Source of the DNA: an uncultured Prevotellaceae bacterium
GTDB lineage: Bacteria > Bacteroidota > Bacteroidia > Bacteroidales > Bacteroidaceae
Direction of reading: 5' to 3'
NCBI GenBank assembly: GCA_900316505.1
Contig: ONDH01000028.1
Location: 1-39,535 of the forward strand
Length of the DNA: 39,535 nucleotides
This document shows, in pieces, positions 1-7,347 of the stretch. The notes beneath the pieces are model-generated. The model was not told the origin of the DNA, searched no databases, and was given only the letters and a program-made list of their open reading frames with translations. The translations under genes and the position numbers were made by a program. Numbering within the stretch: position 1 is the stretch's first letter; each line of letters starts with the position of its first letter.

Positions 1-52
1 AATGAAATGCGCTTCGCTGGAATGAAAAAATGAGAAAATGAAAGAATGAAAA
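1..52. repeat. 8-bp tandem array, AATGAAAN units
   Basis: Four octads in perfect register occupy 21-52 (AATGAAAA, AATGAGAA, AATGAAAG, AATGAAAA). One more unit is at 1-8, and the two are separated by a GCGCTTCGCTGG segment. The window starts inside the array, so its left end is unknown. The same octad on the other strand lies at 27254-27285 and more weakly at 22951-22966. No reading frame of note covers it. Confidence 0.75.
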
Positions 53-115
53 TGTCTACCAATTCAGGATTCGATTTTTGTAATAGTTTATAAATCAACA
101 AGAAAGGTACTTGAT

Positions 116-300
116 GGTTAAAAAGTTAAATGGTTAAAAGGTTAAATCCACGAATTGAGGGTTGGGGGATAGTTTATAGGGGGGAATATAGGAGGGTTTT
201 TAAATTTAAATTATTATTATTATAATTATATTATTATTATAGCACTCTTCATTGTGCAAAAAATGAAATTTAACCATTTAACCATTTAACCTTTTTAACC
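116..300. repeat. Inverted pair of 8-bp GGTTAAAT arrays
   Basis: Four octads of the type GGTTAAAA/GGTTAAAT fill 116-147. Their reverse complement, three ATTTAACC units plus one imperfect unit, fills 268-300. The two arms could pair around a 120-base interior made of a G-rich stretch and a long A/T-only run. No gene lies between them. The arms are direct observation; any role is unknown. Confidence 0.75.
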
Positions 301-336
301 TCTCCATGTCGACACCCCCACTGCCTCCATTAAGTG

Positions 337-404
337 TTGCCCACAAACGAGTGTAAGTCTTGCTAACAAACGAACGTAAGTCTTGCCCACAAACGAGTTG
401 CAAG
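337..404. repeat. Three tandem copies of a 23-bp unit
   Basis: Units begin at 337, 360 and 383 with core TTGCCCACAAACGAGTGTAAG. Unit 2 differs at a few positions, and the last unit diverges at its end. A single related fragment (TTGCTGACAAACGGA) sits at 867-881, just upstream of thrS. The period equals that of a second, different array at 32666-32797. Confidence 0.75.
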
Positions 405-470
405 ATAGAGAATATTCTCTGTTTTATGCCAGAAATCGATTCTCGTTTTTCCCGATTTTTTGAGAATAAT

Positions 471-501
471 ATTGCCGCCCCATCATATCGCCGTAACTTT
501 G
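471..501 (+). promoter_or_regulatory. Bacteroidetes-type promoter with no ORF behind it
   Basis: ATTG at 471-474, a 19-base spacer and TAACTTTG at 494-501 fit the Bacteroidetes sigma-ABfr consensus well. No convincing coding frame follows. The next 200 bases contain a small hairpin at 639-658 and then a heptad array. It could drive an untranslated RNA, or be a remnant. Confidence 0.45.
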
Positions 502-638
502 CATCAGATTCAGTTGAAAACGAGTCCCCTCCAACTCACCCAAACGGGAGAGAAAGGCAAGCGGAAGCGCGCACCGCAAAGACTCCGAAACTCTGAACTG
601 TCAATTAGCTACGCTGAGGTTTGGGCGCGACTCGGCAT

Positions 639-658
639 AGTTCAAGCAAGTTTGAACT
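639..658 (+). other. Short hairpin, 7-bp stem
   Basis: AGTTCAA at 639-645 pairs with TTGAACT at 652-658 around a six-base loop. It lies in the stretch 590-680, which has no gene and is downstream of the promoter-like site at 471-501. It may be part of a short RNA or of a dispersed repeat; nothing here decides. Confidence 0.35.
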
Positions 659-680
659 CTGCGCTCGCTGCTACAAACGT

Positions 681-774
681 TGTCAATTGTCAACTGTCAA
701 CTGTCAACTGTCTAAAACTCTAAACCCTAAACCCTAAACTCTAAACCCTAAACTAAAAACTCTAAACTGTCAAC
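681..774 (-). repeat. Heptad-repeat element A (minus orientation)
   Basis: Heptads run in register: TGTCAAT/TGTCAAC four times, one 10-bp irregular unit, then TCTAAAC/CCTAAAC units and a closing TGTCAAC at 768-774. On the minus strand these read GTTGACA and GTTTAGR, the units of the other four elements in the window. It lies in the gene-free gap upstream of thrS, and its boundaries are sharp. Confidence 0.85.
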
Positions 775-864
775 TATAAAGCGATTATCCTTTATACCGA
801 ACTGAGGCAAATTGTGGATGTTCGGGGTGAAAATGAGGGGCTTGCAGATGTTTTTTGAGGAAAC

Positions 865-898
865 TTTGCTGACAAACGGAATTTTAGTGCTAAATTTG
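865..898 (+). promoter_or_regulatory. Probable thrS promoter
   Basis: TAAATTTG at 891-898 matches the TAnnTTTG minus-7 box. TTTG at 865-868 lies 22 bases upstream, slightly longer than the usual 19-21. It predicts a start near 905 and a leader of about 130 bases before thrS that contains the inverted repeat at 908-1000. Confidence 0.45.
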
Positions 899-907
899 TG
901 GCGAATT

Positions 908-1000
908 TCTCACACGGAAGGCACAGAAAGCACAGAAAGCCATTCAGGAAGATCAATCAGGAGGATATGTTTCTGTGATTTCCGTGGATTTTGTGTGAGA
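908..1000 (+). repeat. Imperfect inverted repeat in the thrS leader
   Basis: The left arm, 908-938 (starting TCTCACACGGAAGGCACAG), is an imperfect reverse complement of the right arm, 970-1000 (ending CCGTGGATTTTGTGTGAGA). The loop is about 31 bases. The transcript from the promoter at 891 would carry it as a long hairpin ending 35 bases before the thrS start. It could be a leader regulator or a dispersed element. No T-box motif was recognised. Confidence 0.5.
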
Positions 1001-1035
1001 TATGAAAAAGAGAATATAACAAACAAAACATAAAA

Positions 1036-2979
1036 ATGATAAAGATTACTTTTCCAGACAATTCCGTGCGCGAGTATGAGGCTGGCGTGACGGGTTTAGA
1101 GATTGCCGAGAGCATCAGCCAACGATTGGCACAGGACGTGATTGCCTGTGGTGTGAACGGCGAGACGACGGAGTTGAACCGCCCCATCAATGAGGATGCA
1201 ACGATTGCACTGTACAAGTTTGAGGATGCTGAGGGTAAGCATGCTTTCTGGCACACTTCGGCTCACCTGATGGCTGAGGCAATTGAGGAGTTGTGGCCAG
1301 GCACCCAGTTCGGTATCGGTCCTGCCATCGAGAATGGCTTCTACTATGACGTGATGCCACCTGAAGGTGTGAAACTGAGCGACGCTGACTTCCCGAAGAT
1401 TGAGAAAAAGATGCAGGAACTGCAGCAGAAGAAGGAGGCGCTGGTGAGAAAGGACATCTCCAAGAAGGATGTGATGGAACTCTTCGCTTCGAAGGGACAG
1501 TCATACAAGAACGAGCTGATTGCGGAGCTGGAGGATGGTAAAATCACCACCTACACGCAGGGCAATTATATCGACCTCTGTAAGGGTCCTCACTTGATGA
1601 CCACCGCGCCTATCAAGGCTTTCAAGCTGCTCTCACTTGCTGCTGCCTACTGGCGTGGCGACGAGAAGCGCCCCATGATGACTCGTATCTATGGTATCTC
1701 CTTCCCCAAGAAGAAGTTGCTGGATGAGTATCTCGTGGCACTGGAAGAGGCTAAGAAGCGCGACCACCGCAAGATTGGTAAGGAGATGGAATTGTTCATG
1801 TTCTCCGACCGTGTGGGTAAAGGTCTGCCCATGTGGCTTCCAAAGGGAACTGCCGTTCGTCTCCGCTTGCAGGATTTCTTGCGCAAAATCCAGAAGCGTT
1901 ATGGTTACCAAGAGGTTATCACTCCACACATCGGTGGTAAGAACCTCTATGTGACTTCCGGTCACTATGCTCACTATGGTCAGGATTCGTTCCAGCCCAT
2001 CCACACACCAGAAGAGGGTGAAGAGTATCTGCTGAAGCCGATGAACTGCCCTCACCACTGTGAGATTTTCGCATGGCAGCCACGCTCCTACAAGGACCTT
2101 CCCTTCCGTTGCGCAGAGTTCGGCACAGTGTACCGCTATGAGCAGTCGGGTGAGTTGCACGGATTGACTCGTGTGCGTTCGTTCACTCAGGACGATGCCC
2201 ACATCTTCTGCCGCCCCGACCAGGTGAAGGATGAGTTCCTGCGCGTAATGGACATCATCAACATCATCTTCAAGGCTCTTGACTTCAAGGATTTCGAGGC
2301 ACAGATTTCACTCCGTGACCCTGATGACAAGGAGAAGTACATCGGTTCTGACGAGGTGTGGGAACAGGCACAGAATGCCATCATCGAGGCTTGTGCAGAG
2401 AAAGGTCTGCCTACCCGCACAGAGTTGGGCGAGGCTGCTTTCTACGGTCCAAAGCTCGACTTCATGATCAAGGACGCACTGGGTCGCCGTTGGCAGTTGG
2501 GCACCATTCAGGTGGACTATAACCTGCCAGAGCGTTTCCAACTCGAATATACGGGCGCTGACAACCAGAAGCACCGCCCTGTGATGATTCACCGCGCACC
2601 GTTCGGCTCGATGGAACGATTCATCGCCGTGCTCATCGAGCACACAGCTGGTCACTTCCCTCTCTGGCTCATTCCCGACCAGGTGGTGGTGCTGCCTATC
2701 TCCGAGAAGTTCAACGACTATGCCCAGCAGGTGGCTGCCACACTCAATGCTCAGGACGTGCGCACCATCGTGGACGACCGCAACGAGAAGATTGGCAGAA
2801 AGATTCGTGACAACGAACTCAAGCACATTCCTTACATGCTCGTCGTGGGTGAGAAGGAGGCTGCTGATAACACCGTCAATGTCAGAAAACAAGGCACTCA
2901 GCAGCAGGAAACGATGAAAATCGAAGATTTTGCCAAGAAAATTCAGGAAGAAGTCCGTCAAATGACAGAAAATTTCTAA
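1036..2979 (+). CDS. thrS: Threonine-tRNA ligase
   Basis: Cytoplasmic class II synthetase that charges tRNA-Thr. At 647 residues it is the normal bacterial length. Order: TGS domain (about 1-62); editing domain with H73/H77 (HTSAHLM) and a CKGPH motif near 182; catalytic core with motif 2 around [14 protein letters not shown]-terminal anticodon-binding domain. The three zinc ligands known from the E. coli enzyme are visible as C338 (MNCPHHC), H389 (DDAHIF) and H519 (MIHRAPFGS). The ATG at 1036 opens directly into the TGS domain. It heads the thrS-infC-rpmI-rplT cluster conserved in many bacteria. infC follows after 102 bases with its own promoter. Confidence 0.98.
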   Translation: MIKITFPDNSVREYEAGVTGLEIAESISQRLAQDVIACGVNGETTELNRPINEDATIALYKFEDAEGKHAFWHTSAHLMAEAIEELWPGTQFGIGPAIENGFYYDVMPPEGVKLSDADFPKIEKKMQELQQKKEALVRKDISKKDVMELFASKGQSYKNELIAELEDGKITTYTQGNYIDLCKGPHLMTTAPIKAFKLLSLAAAYWRGDEKRPMMTRIYGISFPKKKLLDEYLVALEEAKKRDHRKIGKEMELFMFSDRVGKGLPMWLPKGTAVRLRLQDFLRKIQKRYGYQEVITPHIGGKNLYVTSGHYAHYGQDSFQPIHTPEEGEEYLLKPMNCPHHCEIFAWQPRSYKDLPFRCAEFGTVYRYEQSGELHGLTRVRSFTQDDAHIFCRPDQVKDEFLRVMDIINIIFKALDFKDFEAQISLRDPDDKEKYIGSDEVWEQAQNAIIEACAEKGLPTRTELGEAAFYGPKLDFMIKDALGRRWQLGTIQVDYNLPERFQLEYTGADNQKHRPVMIHRAPFGSMERFIAVLIEHTAGHFPLWLIPDQVVVLPISEKFNDYAQQVAATLNAQDVRTIVDDRNEKIGRKIRDNELKHIPYMLVVGEKEAADNTVNVRKQGTQQQETMKIEDFAKKIQEEVRQMTENF

Positions 2980-2984
2980 ATAAT

Positions 2985-3015
2985 TTTGTCAAGTCTGTGT
3001 TTTGTGCTACCTTTG
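2985..3015 (+). promoter_or_regulatory. Internal promoter for infC-rpmI-rplT
   Basis: TTTG at 2985-2988, exactly 19 bases, then TACCTTTG at 3008-3015: a near-ideal Bacteroidetes promoter beginning just past the thrS stop. It would give infC a leader of about 60 bases and let the ribosomal genes be transcribed independently of thrS. Confidence 0.8.
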
Positions 3016-3081
3016 CAGCCGAAATTCAGCAAAATAACAAAAACTTAACTTAACACATACCGAAGGAACAAGCCAACCCGA

Positions 3082-3759
3082 ATGAAAGGTGACAACAAAA
3101 AACAACAGTACAGGGTCAACGAACAGATCCGTGTACCAGAAGTGAGAATCGTAGGAGACGGAATCGAATCCTCAGTGATGCCAACCCGTGAAGCCCTGCG
3201 TCTCGCAGAAGATAAGGATGTAGATCTCGTGGAAATCTCTCCTAATGCACAACCTCCGGTATGTCGCCTCATCGACTACTCCAAGTTCCTCTACCAGCAG
3301 AAGAAGAAGGCGAAGGAACTGAAGGCAAAGCAGGTGAAGGTGGAAGTGAAGGAAATCCGCTTCGGACCCCAAACGGGTGAAGCCGACTATGCTTTCAAGC
3401 TCAAGCACGCACAGGAATTCCTGAACGACGGCAACAAGGTGAAGGCATACGTGTTCTTCAAGGGACGCTCCATCGTCTTCAAGGAACAGGGAGAAGTGCT
3501 GCTCCTCCGTTTCGCCAACGATCTGGAGGAATTGGCAAAGGTGGAGAGCATGCCATCGCTGGAAGGCAAGAAGATGTTCCTCACACTCGCTCCGAAGAAG
3601 GCAGGTGCTCCGAAAAAGAGCCAGCAACGCCGCGACAACGAGGCAGCCGAAGCCGCAGCAAAGGCACAGCGCAATGCTGAGAAAGAGGCAGAGGGACCTA
3701 ACCCCAACAGCCCCTTCGCAGGACTGGCTGAGAAGCTGGCTGCCAAAGAAGAAGAATAG
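3082..3759 (+). CDS. infC: Translation initiation factor IF-3
   Basis: Binds the 30S subunit and polices start-codon selection. The N-terminal domain (about 1-80) contains [17 protein letters not shown] and the linker stretch [11 protein letters not shown]. The C-terminal domain follows, with [20 protein letters not shown]. Beyond the normal end (about residue 170) there is a roughly 50-residue charged, alanine-rich tail ([19 protein letters not shown] and onward) that E. coli IF-3 lacks; such tails are common in Bacteroidetes. The start is an ordinary ATG, not the AUU that allows autoregulation in E. coli. The promoter at 2985-3015 lies just upstream. Confidence 0.97.
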   Translation: MKGDNKKQQYRVNEQIRVPEVRIVGDGIESSVMPTREALRLAEDKDVDLVEISPNAQPPVCRLIDYSKFLYQQKKKAKELKAKQVKVEVKEIRFGPQTGEADYAFKLKHAQEFLNDGNKVKAYVFFKGRSIVFKEQGEVLLLRFANDLEELAKVESMPSLEGKKMFLTLAPKKAGAPKKSQQRRDNEAAEAAAKAQRNAEKEAEGPNPNSPFAGLAEKLAAKEEE

Positions 3760-3825
3760 AAGTGCGTAACGCCCTGGTATATGCGTTGCCACACATTATT
3801 AATATTAAATAAACAAACAAAAAAA

Positions 3826-4023
3826 ATGCCAAAAATTAAAACTAAGTCCGCTGCAAAGAAGCGTTTCACGCTTACTGGAACAGGCAAGATCAAGCGTCAG
3901 CACGCTTATCACAGTCACATTTTGACTAAGAAGACGAAGAAGCAGAAGAGAAATCTTGATCACAGCACGATTGTCGTGAAGGCAAACCGCAAGCAAGTGC
4001 TCGATTGTCTCGCTCTCCGTTAA
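3826..4023 (+). CDS. rpmI: 50S ribosomal protein L35 (bL35)
   Basis: A 65-residue basic protein of the large subunit. The start at 3826 ([14 protein letters not shown]) is chosen because it gives the canonical L35 N terminus; an in-frame ATG at 3781 would add 15 unrelated residues. The family pattern KxKTKSxAKKRF...TGxGK and the tail LDHSTIV are present. A small hairpin (3766-3772 with 3783-3789) lies between infC and rpmI. Same operon as infC and rplT. Confidence 0.97.
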   Translation: MPKIKTKSAAKKRFTLTGTGKIKRQHAYHSHILTKKTKKQKRNLDHSTIVVKANRKQVLDCLALR

Positions 4024-4116
4024 AATCCAGTAAGTAATCAACAAAAAGTTTAATCGAATCGTTAGCCTGAAAAGAACGTAATCGAACGTCGCTAACATTC
4101 AAAAACAAGAAAAATT

Positions 4117-4461
4117 ATGCCAAGATCAGTAAATCATGTAGCATCACGCGCTCGCCGCAAGAAGATTTTGAAGCGCGTAAAAGGTCAGTTCGGCGCTCGT
4201 AAGAACGTGTGGACCGTTGCCAAAAACGCCTATGAGAAGGGCCTCACTTATGCATTTGCAGACCGTCGTCGCAAGAAGCGCGAGTTCCGCTCTCTCTGGA
4301 TTCAGCGTATCAACGCTGCTGCCCGTGCAGAGGGTATGTCTTACTCTCAGTTCATCGGCGCTCTCCACAAGGCAGGCATCGACCTCAACCGTAAGACTCT
4401 TGCATTCCTCGCAGTACACAACGCAGAGGCATTCAAGGCTATCGTTGAGAAGGTAAAGTAA
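4117..4461 (+). CDS. rplT: 50S ribosomal protein L20 (bL20)
   Basis: Large-subunit assembly protein of 114 residues, the usual length. It opens with [20 protein letters not shown], the basic N-terminal extension that threads into 23S rRNA, and contains [20 protein letters not shown], characteristic of L20. L20 represses this operon in E. coli. Here the 93-base gap after rpmI contains a weak GTTAGC/GCTAAC inverted repeat (about 4060-4097), but no known L20 leader could be identified. The gene ends the operon at the terminator 4478-4511. Confidence 0.98.
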   Translation: MPRSVNHVASRARRKKILKRVKGQFGARKNVWTVAKNAYEKGLTYAFADRRRKKREFRSLWIQRINAAARAEGMSYSQFIGALHKAGIDLNRKTLAFLAVHNAEAFKAIVEKVK

Positions 4462-4477
4462 ATCAACATTAGTAAAT

Positions 4478-4511
4478 AAAAAGCATCTTTCTCACGGGAA
4501 AGGTGCTTTTA
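4478..4511 (+). terminator. Rho-independent terminator after rplT
   Basis: AAAAGCATCTTTC pairs with GAAAGGTGCTTTT around a short TCACGG loop, with one mismatch. The T-run of the right arm is followed by ATTTC. It closes the translation operon 22 bases before fabD begins. Confidence 0.8.
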
Positions 4512-4532
4512 TTTCTTAAAAAACATAACAAT

Positions 4533-5420
4533 ATGAAAGCATTTGTTTTCCCTGGTCAGGGCGCTCAGTTCACAGGAATGGGCAAAGACCTCTACGACAC
4601 CAATCCAAAGGCAAAGGAGTTGTTTGACAAGGCTAACGAGATTCTTGGCTTCGACATCACCAAGATCATGTTCGAAGGCACTGCTGAGGAGCTGAAGCAG
4701 ACAAAGGTGACTCAGCCTGCTGTGTTCCTCCACTCTGTGATTTCAGCCATCTGTTTGGGTGACCAATTCGACGCTGACATGGTGGGTGGTCACTCTCTCG
4801 GTGAGTTCTCCGCTCTCGTTGCTGCAGGTGCCCTCTCTTTCGAGGATGGACTGAAGCTCGTTTCTCAGCGTGCTCAGGCTATGCAGAAGGCTTGTGAGGC
4901 TGCTCCTTCTACAATGGCTGCCATCATCGGTTTGGATGACGCAAAGGTGGAAGAGGTTTGTGCTTCTATCTCCAAGCCCGGCAACATCGTGGTTCCTGCC
5001 AACTATAACAACCCTGGTCAGTTGGTCATCTCCGGTAACGTGGAAGCTGTGAACGAGGCTTGTGAGGCATTGAAGGCAGCTGGTGCAAAGCGCGCTCTCC
5101 CACTCCCTGTTGGCGGTGCGTTCCACTCCCCTCTCATGCAGCCAGCAAAGGACGAACTGCAGGCTGCCATCGAGGCAACCACATTCTCCACTCCTAAGTG
5201 TCCTGTTTATCAGAACGTGGATGCCAAGGCACACACGAACCCTGAGGAAATCAAGCAGAACCTCATCGCTCAGCTGACTGCTCCCGTTAAGTGGACTTAT
5301 GAGGTGCAGGCAATGATTGCCGCTGGTGCAACAGACTTCACTGAGTGTGGTCCCGGCAAGGCTCTTCAGGGCATGATTGCCAAAATCAGCCGCGACGTGA
5401 CCGCTCACGGAATCGCATAA
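4533..5420 (+). CDS. fabD: Malonyl-CoA:ACP transacylase
   Basis: Moves malonyl from CoA to acyl carrier protein, the entry step of type II fatty acid synthesis. The 295-residue product shows FPGQGAQ at the N terminus, the nucleophile in GGHSLGE (S88), and catalytic H198 in GGAFHSP. The start at 4533 is preferred. An in-frame GTG at 4503 lies inside the terminator hairpin and would add ten residues with no family match. No TAnnTTTG box was found in the short upstream gap, so transcription may depend on read-through past the terminator. Confidence 0.96.
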   Translation: MKAFVFPGQGAQFTGMGKDLYDTNPKAKELFDKANEILGFDITKIMFEGTAEELKQTKVTQPAVFLHSVISAICLGDQFDADMVGGHSLGEFSALVAAGALSFEDGLKLVSQRAQAMQKACEAAPSTMAAIIGLDDAKVEEVCASISKPGNIVVPANYNNPGQLVISGNVEAVNEACEALKAAGAKRALPLPVGGAFHSPLMQPAKDELQAAIEATTFSTPKCPVYQNVDAKAHTNPEEIKQNLIAQLTAPVKWTYEVQAMIAAGATDFTECGPGKALQGMIAKISRDVTAHGIA

Positions 5421-5429
5421 GCATAGAAC

Positions 5430-5497
5430 GGACACGAATCCCCCGAGTCAACACGAATAGCACAGCTTCATTCGTATAAATCGAGAGATTCGTGTCC
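5430..5497. repeat. Inverted repeat GGACACGAATC / GATTCGTGTCC
   Basis: Perfect 11-base arms at 5430-5440 and 5487-5497 are separated by 46 bases that contain further ACACGAAT and ATTCGT fragments. It lies between fabD and the amylase gene. It could act as a terminator for fabD, but there is no T-run. The ATTCGTG word recurs around 32825, so it may belong to a dispersed family. Confidence 0.6.
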
Positions 5498-5546
5498 ATT
5501 TGCAAAAAAACAATCACAATCGTATAGAATACTAACACTAATATCA

Positions 5547-7235
5547 ATGGAAAAGCTAATCATCTATCAAGTTTTCACGCGCCTCTTCGGTGCCAATGCC
5601 AACAAGAACGTGAGCAATGGGACGAAGAAGGAGAATGGTTGTGGCAAAATGGCTGACTTCACAGGAGCCGCATTGGCTGAAATCAAGAAGTTGGGTGCCA
5701 CGCACATCTGGTACACTGGTCTCATCGAACATGCCACCAAGAGCGACTACACGCAGTATGGCATAGAGAAAGACCACCCTGCTGTGGTGAAGGGTATGGC
5801 AGGAAGTCCGTATGCCATCAAGGACTACTACGACATTGATCCCGACCTTGCAACGAAGGTGCCTGAACGCATGAAGGAATTTGAAAAACTTGTCATGCGA
5901 ACCCATAAGGCTGACTTGAAGATGATTATTGATTTTGTGCCTAACCATGTGGCACGTCAGTACCATTCGGATGCCAAGCCCGAAGGTGTGCGTGACCTTG
6001 GTGAGGACGATGACACGACGGAGGCTTTCCATCCCGACAACAATTTCTACTACATGCCTTGCACGCAGTTCTCACCCAACTTCTCCCTGCATGACGAGGA
6101 GATGGGCGACTATGTGGAGATGCCTGCCAAGGTGACTGGCAACGACTGCTTCACTCCTTGGGTGAGCCAGAACGACTGGTATGAGACCGTCAAGCTCAAC
6201 TATGGCGTTGACTATCAAGGCACGCGGCAGCTCATCTTCTGTCCTTCCACACCCAACACATGGTTGAAGATGCGCGACATCCTCCTGTTCTGGGCAAGCA
6301 AGGGCATTGACGGTTTCCGTTGCGACATGGCGGAAATGGTGCCTTGTGATTTCTGGGGATGGGTGATTCCGCAAGTGAAGGCAAAATACCCCGACATCAT
6401 CTTTATTGCCGAGGTGTATAACCCGCACGAATACCGCAACTACATTGAGCGCGGGCATTTCGATTACCTATATGACAAGGTGGGGCTTTATGACACCATC
6501 CGTTCTGTGATGGGTGGCAACAGCGCTGCTTGCATCACGGGAGCTTGGCAAAGTGTCGATGACATTCAGAGCCACATGCTCAACTTCCTTGAGAATCACG
6601 ATGAACAGCGCATCGCTTCCAAATTCTTTGCCGGCAATGCGGAGAAGGGGAAGCCTGCCCTACTCGTCAGTGCCTTGATGAACACCAACCCGATGATGAT
6701 TTATTTTGGTCAGGAGTTGGGCGAACAGGGCATGTATTCTGAAGGATTCAGCGGACAGGATGGCAAGACGACCATCTTTGACTATTGGACCATTGACCTG
6801 ATTCGTCGTTGGAGAAACAACAATAAGTTTGACGGCACCCTGCTTTCAAAGGAAGAGAAGGATTTGCAGAAATACTACACAAAGGTGCTGAACATCTGCA
6901 ACACGGAGAAAGCTATTCGTGAAGGACTCTTCTTCGACGTGATGTATGTGAATTACAATCAGGGCATGAACGAGCACCGTCAGTATGCTTTCCTACGCAA
7001 GGCTGGCAAGGAACTCCTTGTTGTCATCGCCAACTTTAATGACCAGCCTGCCCGTTCGTGGGTGAAGATTCCAGCTCACGCTTTCGAATGTATGGACATT
7101 CCTGTCAGCGACAAGGAGCGTGAATGCAAGAACCTCCTTACAGGCAAAAAGGAAAAGAAGGCGCTCATCCCTGATGGCACTCTCTACGTGGAACTTCCTG
7201 CCAATGGAGGAAAAGTGCTGAAGTTCAAACTTTGA
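5547..7235 (+). CDS. Alpha-amylase family glycosidase (GH13), cytoplasmic
   Basis: 562-residue GH13 enzyme with no signal peptide, so it probably acts on internal alpha-glucans or imported maltodextrins. Residues 50-140 hold the N-terminal part of the barrel including DFVPNH. The catalytic triad is visible: nucleophile D260 in GIDGFRCDMAE, acid/base E289 in IFIAEVYNP, and D352 in LENHDEQR. The C terminus is a beta domain ending NGGKVLKFKL. Substrate specificity cannot be read from these motifs. It is a lone gene: terminator or repeat sequence lies on both sides, and its stop codon touches heptad element B. Confidence 0.9.
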   Translation: MEKLIIYQVFTRLFGANANKNVSNGTKKENGCGKMADFTGAALAEIKKLGATHIWYTGLIEHATKSDYTQYGIEKDHPAVVKGMAGSPYAIKDYYDIDPDLATKVPERMKEFEKLVMRTHKADLKMIIDFVPNHVARQYHSDAKPEGVRDLGEDDDTTEAFHPDNNFYYMPCTQFSPNFSLHDEEMGDYVEMPAKVTGNDCFTPWVSQNDWYETVKLNYGVDYQGTRQLIFCPSTPNTWLKMRDILLFWASKGIDGFRCDMAEMVPCDFWGWVIPQVKAKYPDIIFIAEVYNPHEYRNYIERGHFDYLYDKVGLYDTIRSVMGGNSAACITGAWQSVDDIQSHMLNFLENHDEQRIASKFFAGNAEKGKPALLVSALMNTNPMMIYFGQELGEQGMYSEGFSGQDGKTTIFDYWTIDLIRRWRNNNKFDGTLLSKEEKDLQKYYTKVLNICNTEKAIREGLFFDVMYVNYNQGMNEHRQYAFLRKAGKELLVVIANFNDQPARSWVKIPAHAFECMDIPVSDKERECKNLLTGKKEKKALIPDGTLYVELPANGGKVLKFKL

Positions 7236-7237
7236 GA

Positions 7238-7342
7238 GTTGACAGTTGACAGTTGAGAGTTTAGAGTTTAGGGTTTAGAGTTTAGGGTTTAGGGTTTAGG
7301 GTTGAGAGTTTAGAGATTCAATTCCTCATTCCTAATTCCTAA
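7238..7342 (+). repeat. Heptad-repeat element B filling a convergent gap
   Basis: Fifteen consecutive 7-bp units without a slip: GTTGACA twice, GTTGAGA, then a run of GTTTAGA/GTTTAGG with one further GTTGAGA, then GATTCAA, TTCCTCA, TTCCTAA, TTCCTAA. The array begins 3 bases after the amylase stop and ends 5 bases before the stop of the convergent DUF3078 gene. The intergenic space is therefore almost entirely repeat, and no ordinary terminator is present. Confidence 0.95.
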
Positions 7343-7347
7343 TTGTT

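Noticed and set aside
360..723. Two overlapping ORFs of 78 and 87 codons
   Set aside because: They run through tandem repeats and the heptad array, have no family resemblance or plausible composition, and start at repeat-derived ATGs.
719..767. CCCTAAA runs as eukaryotic (plant-type) telomere contamination
   Set aside because: The runs sit between bacterial genes, are short, mix with GTTGACA and TTCCTAA units in shared register, and recur at five intergenic sites.
780..1035. T-box leader for thrS
   Set aside because: No T-box sequence or terminator/antiterminator pair; T-boxes are not expected in Bacteroidetes.
3172..3792. 206-codon ORF antisense to infC, and similar long antisense frames elsewhere
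   Set aside because: These mirror the codon bias of strongly supported genes on the other strand and show leucine-rich, low-complexity products with no motif.
4503..4532. GTG start for fabD ten codons upstream
   Set aside because: It lies in the rplT terminator hairpin, and FabD proteins begin at the MKAFVFPGQGAQ position.
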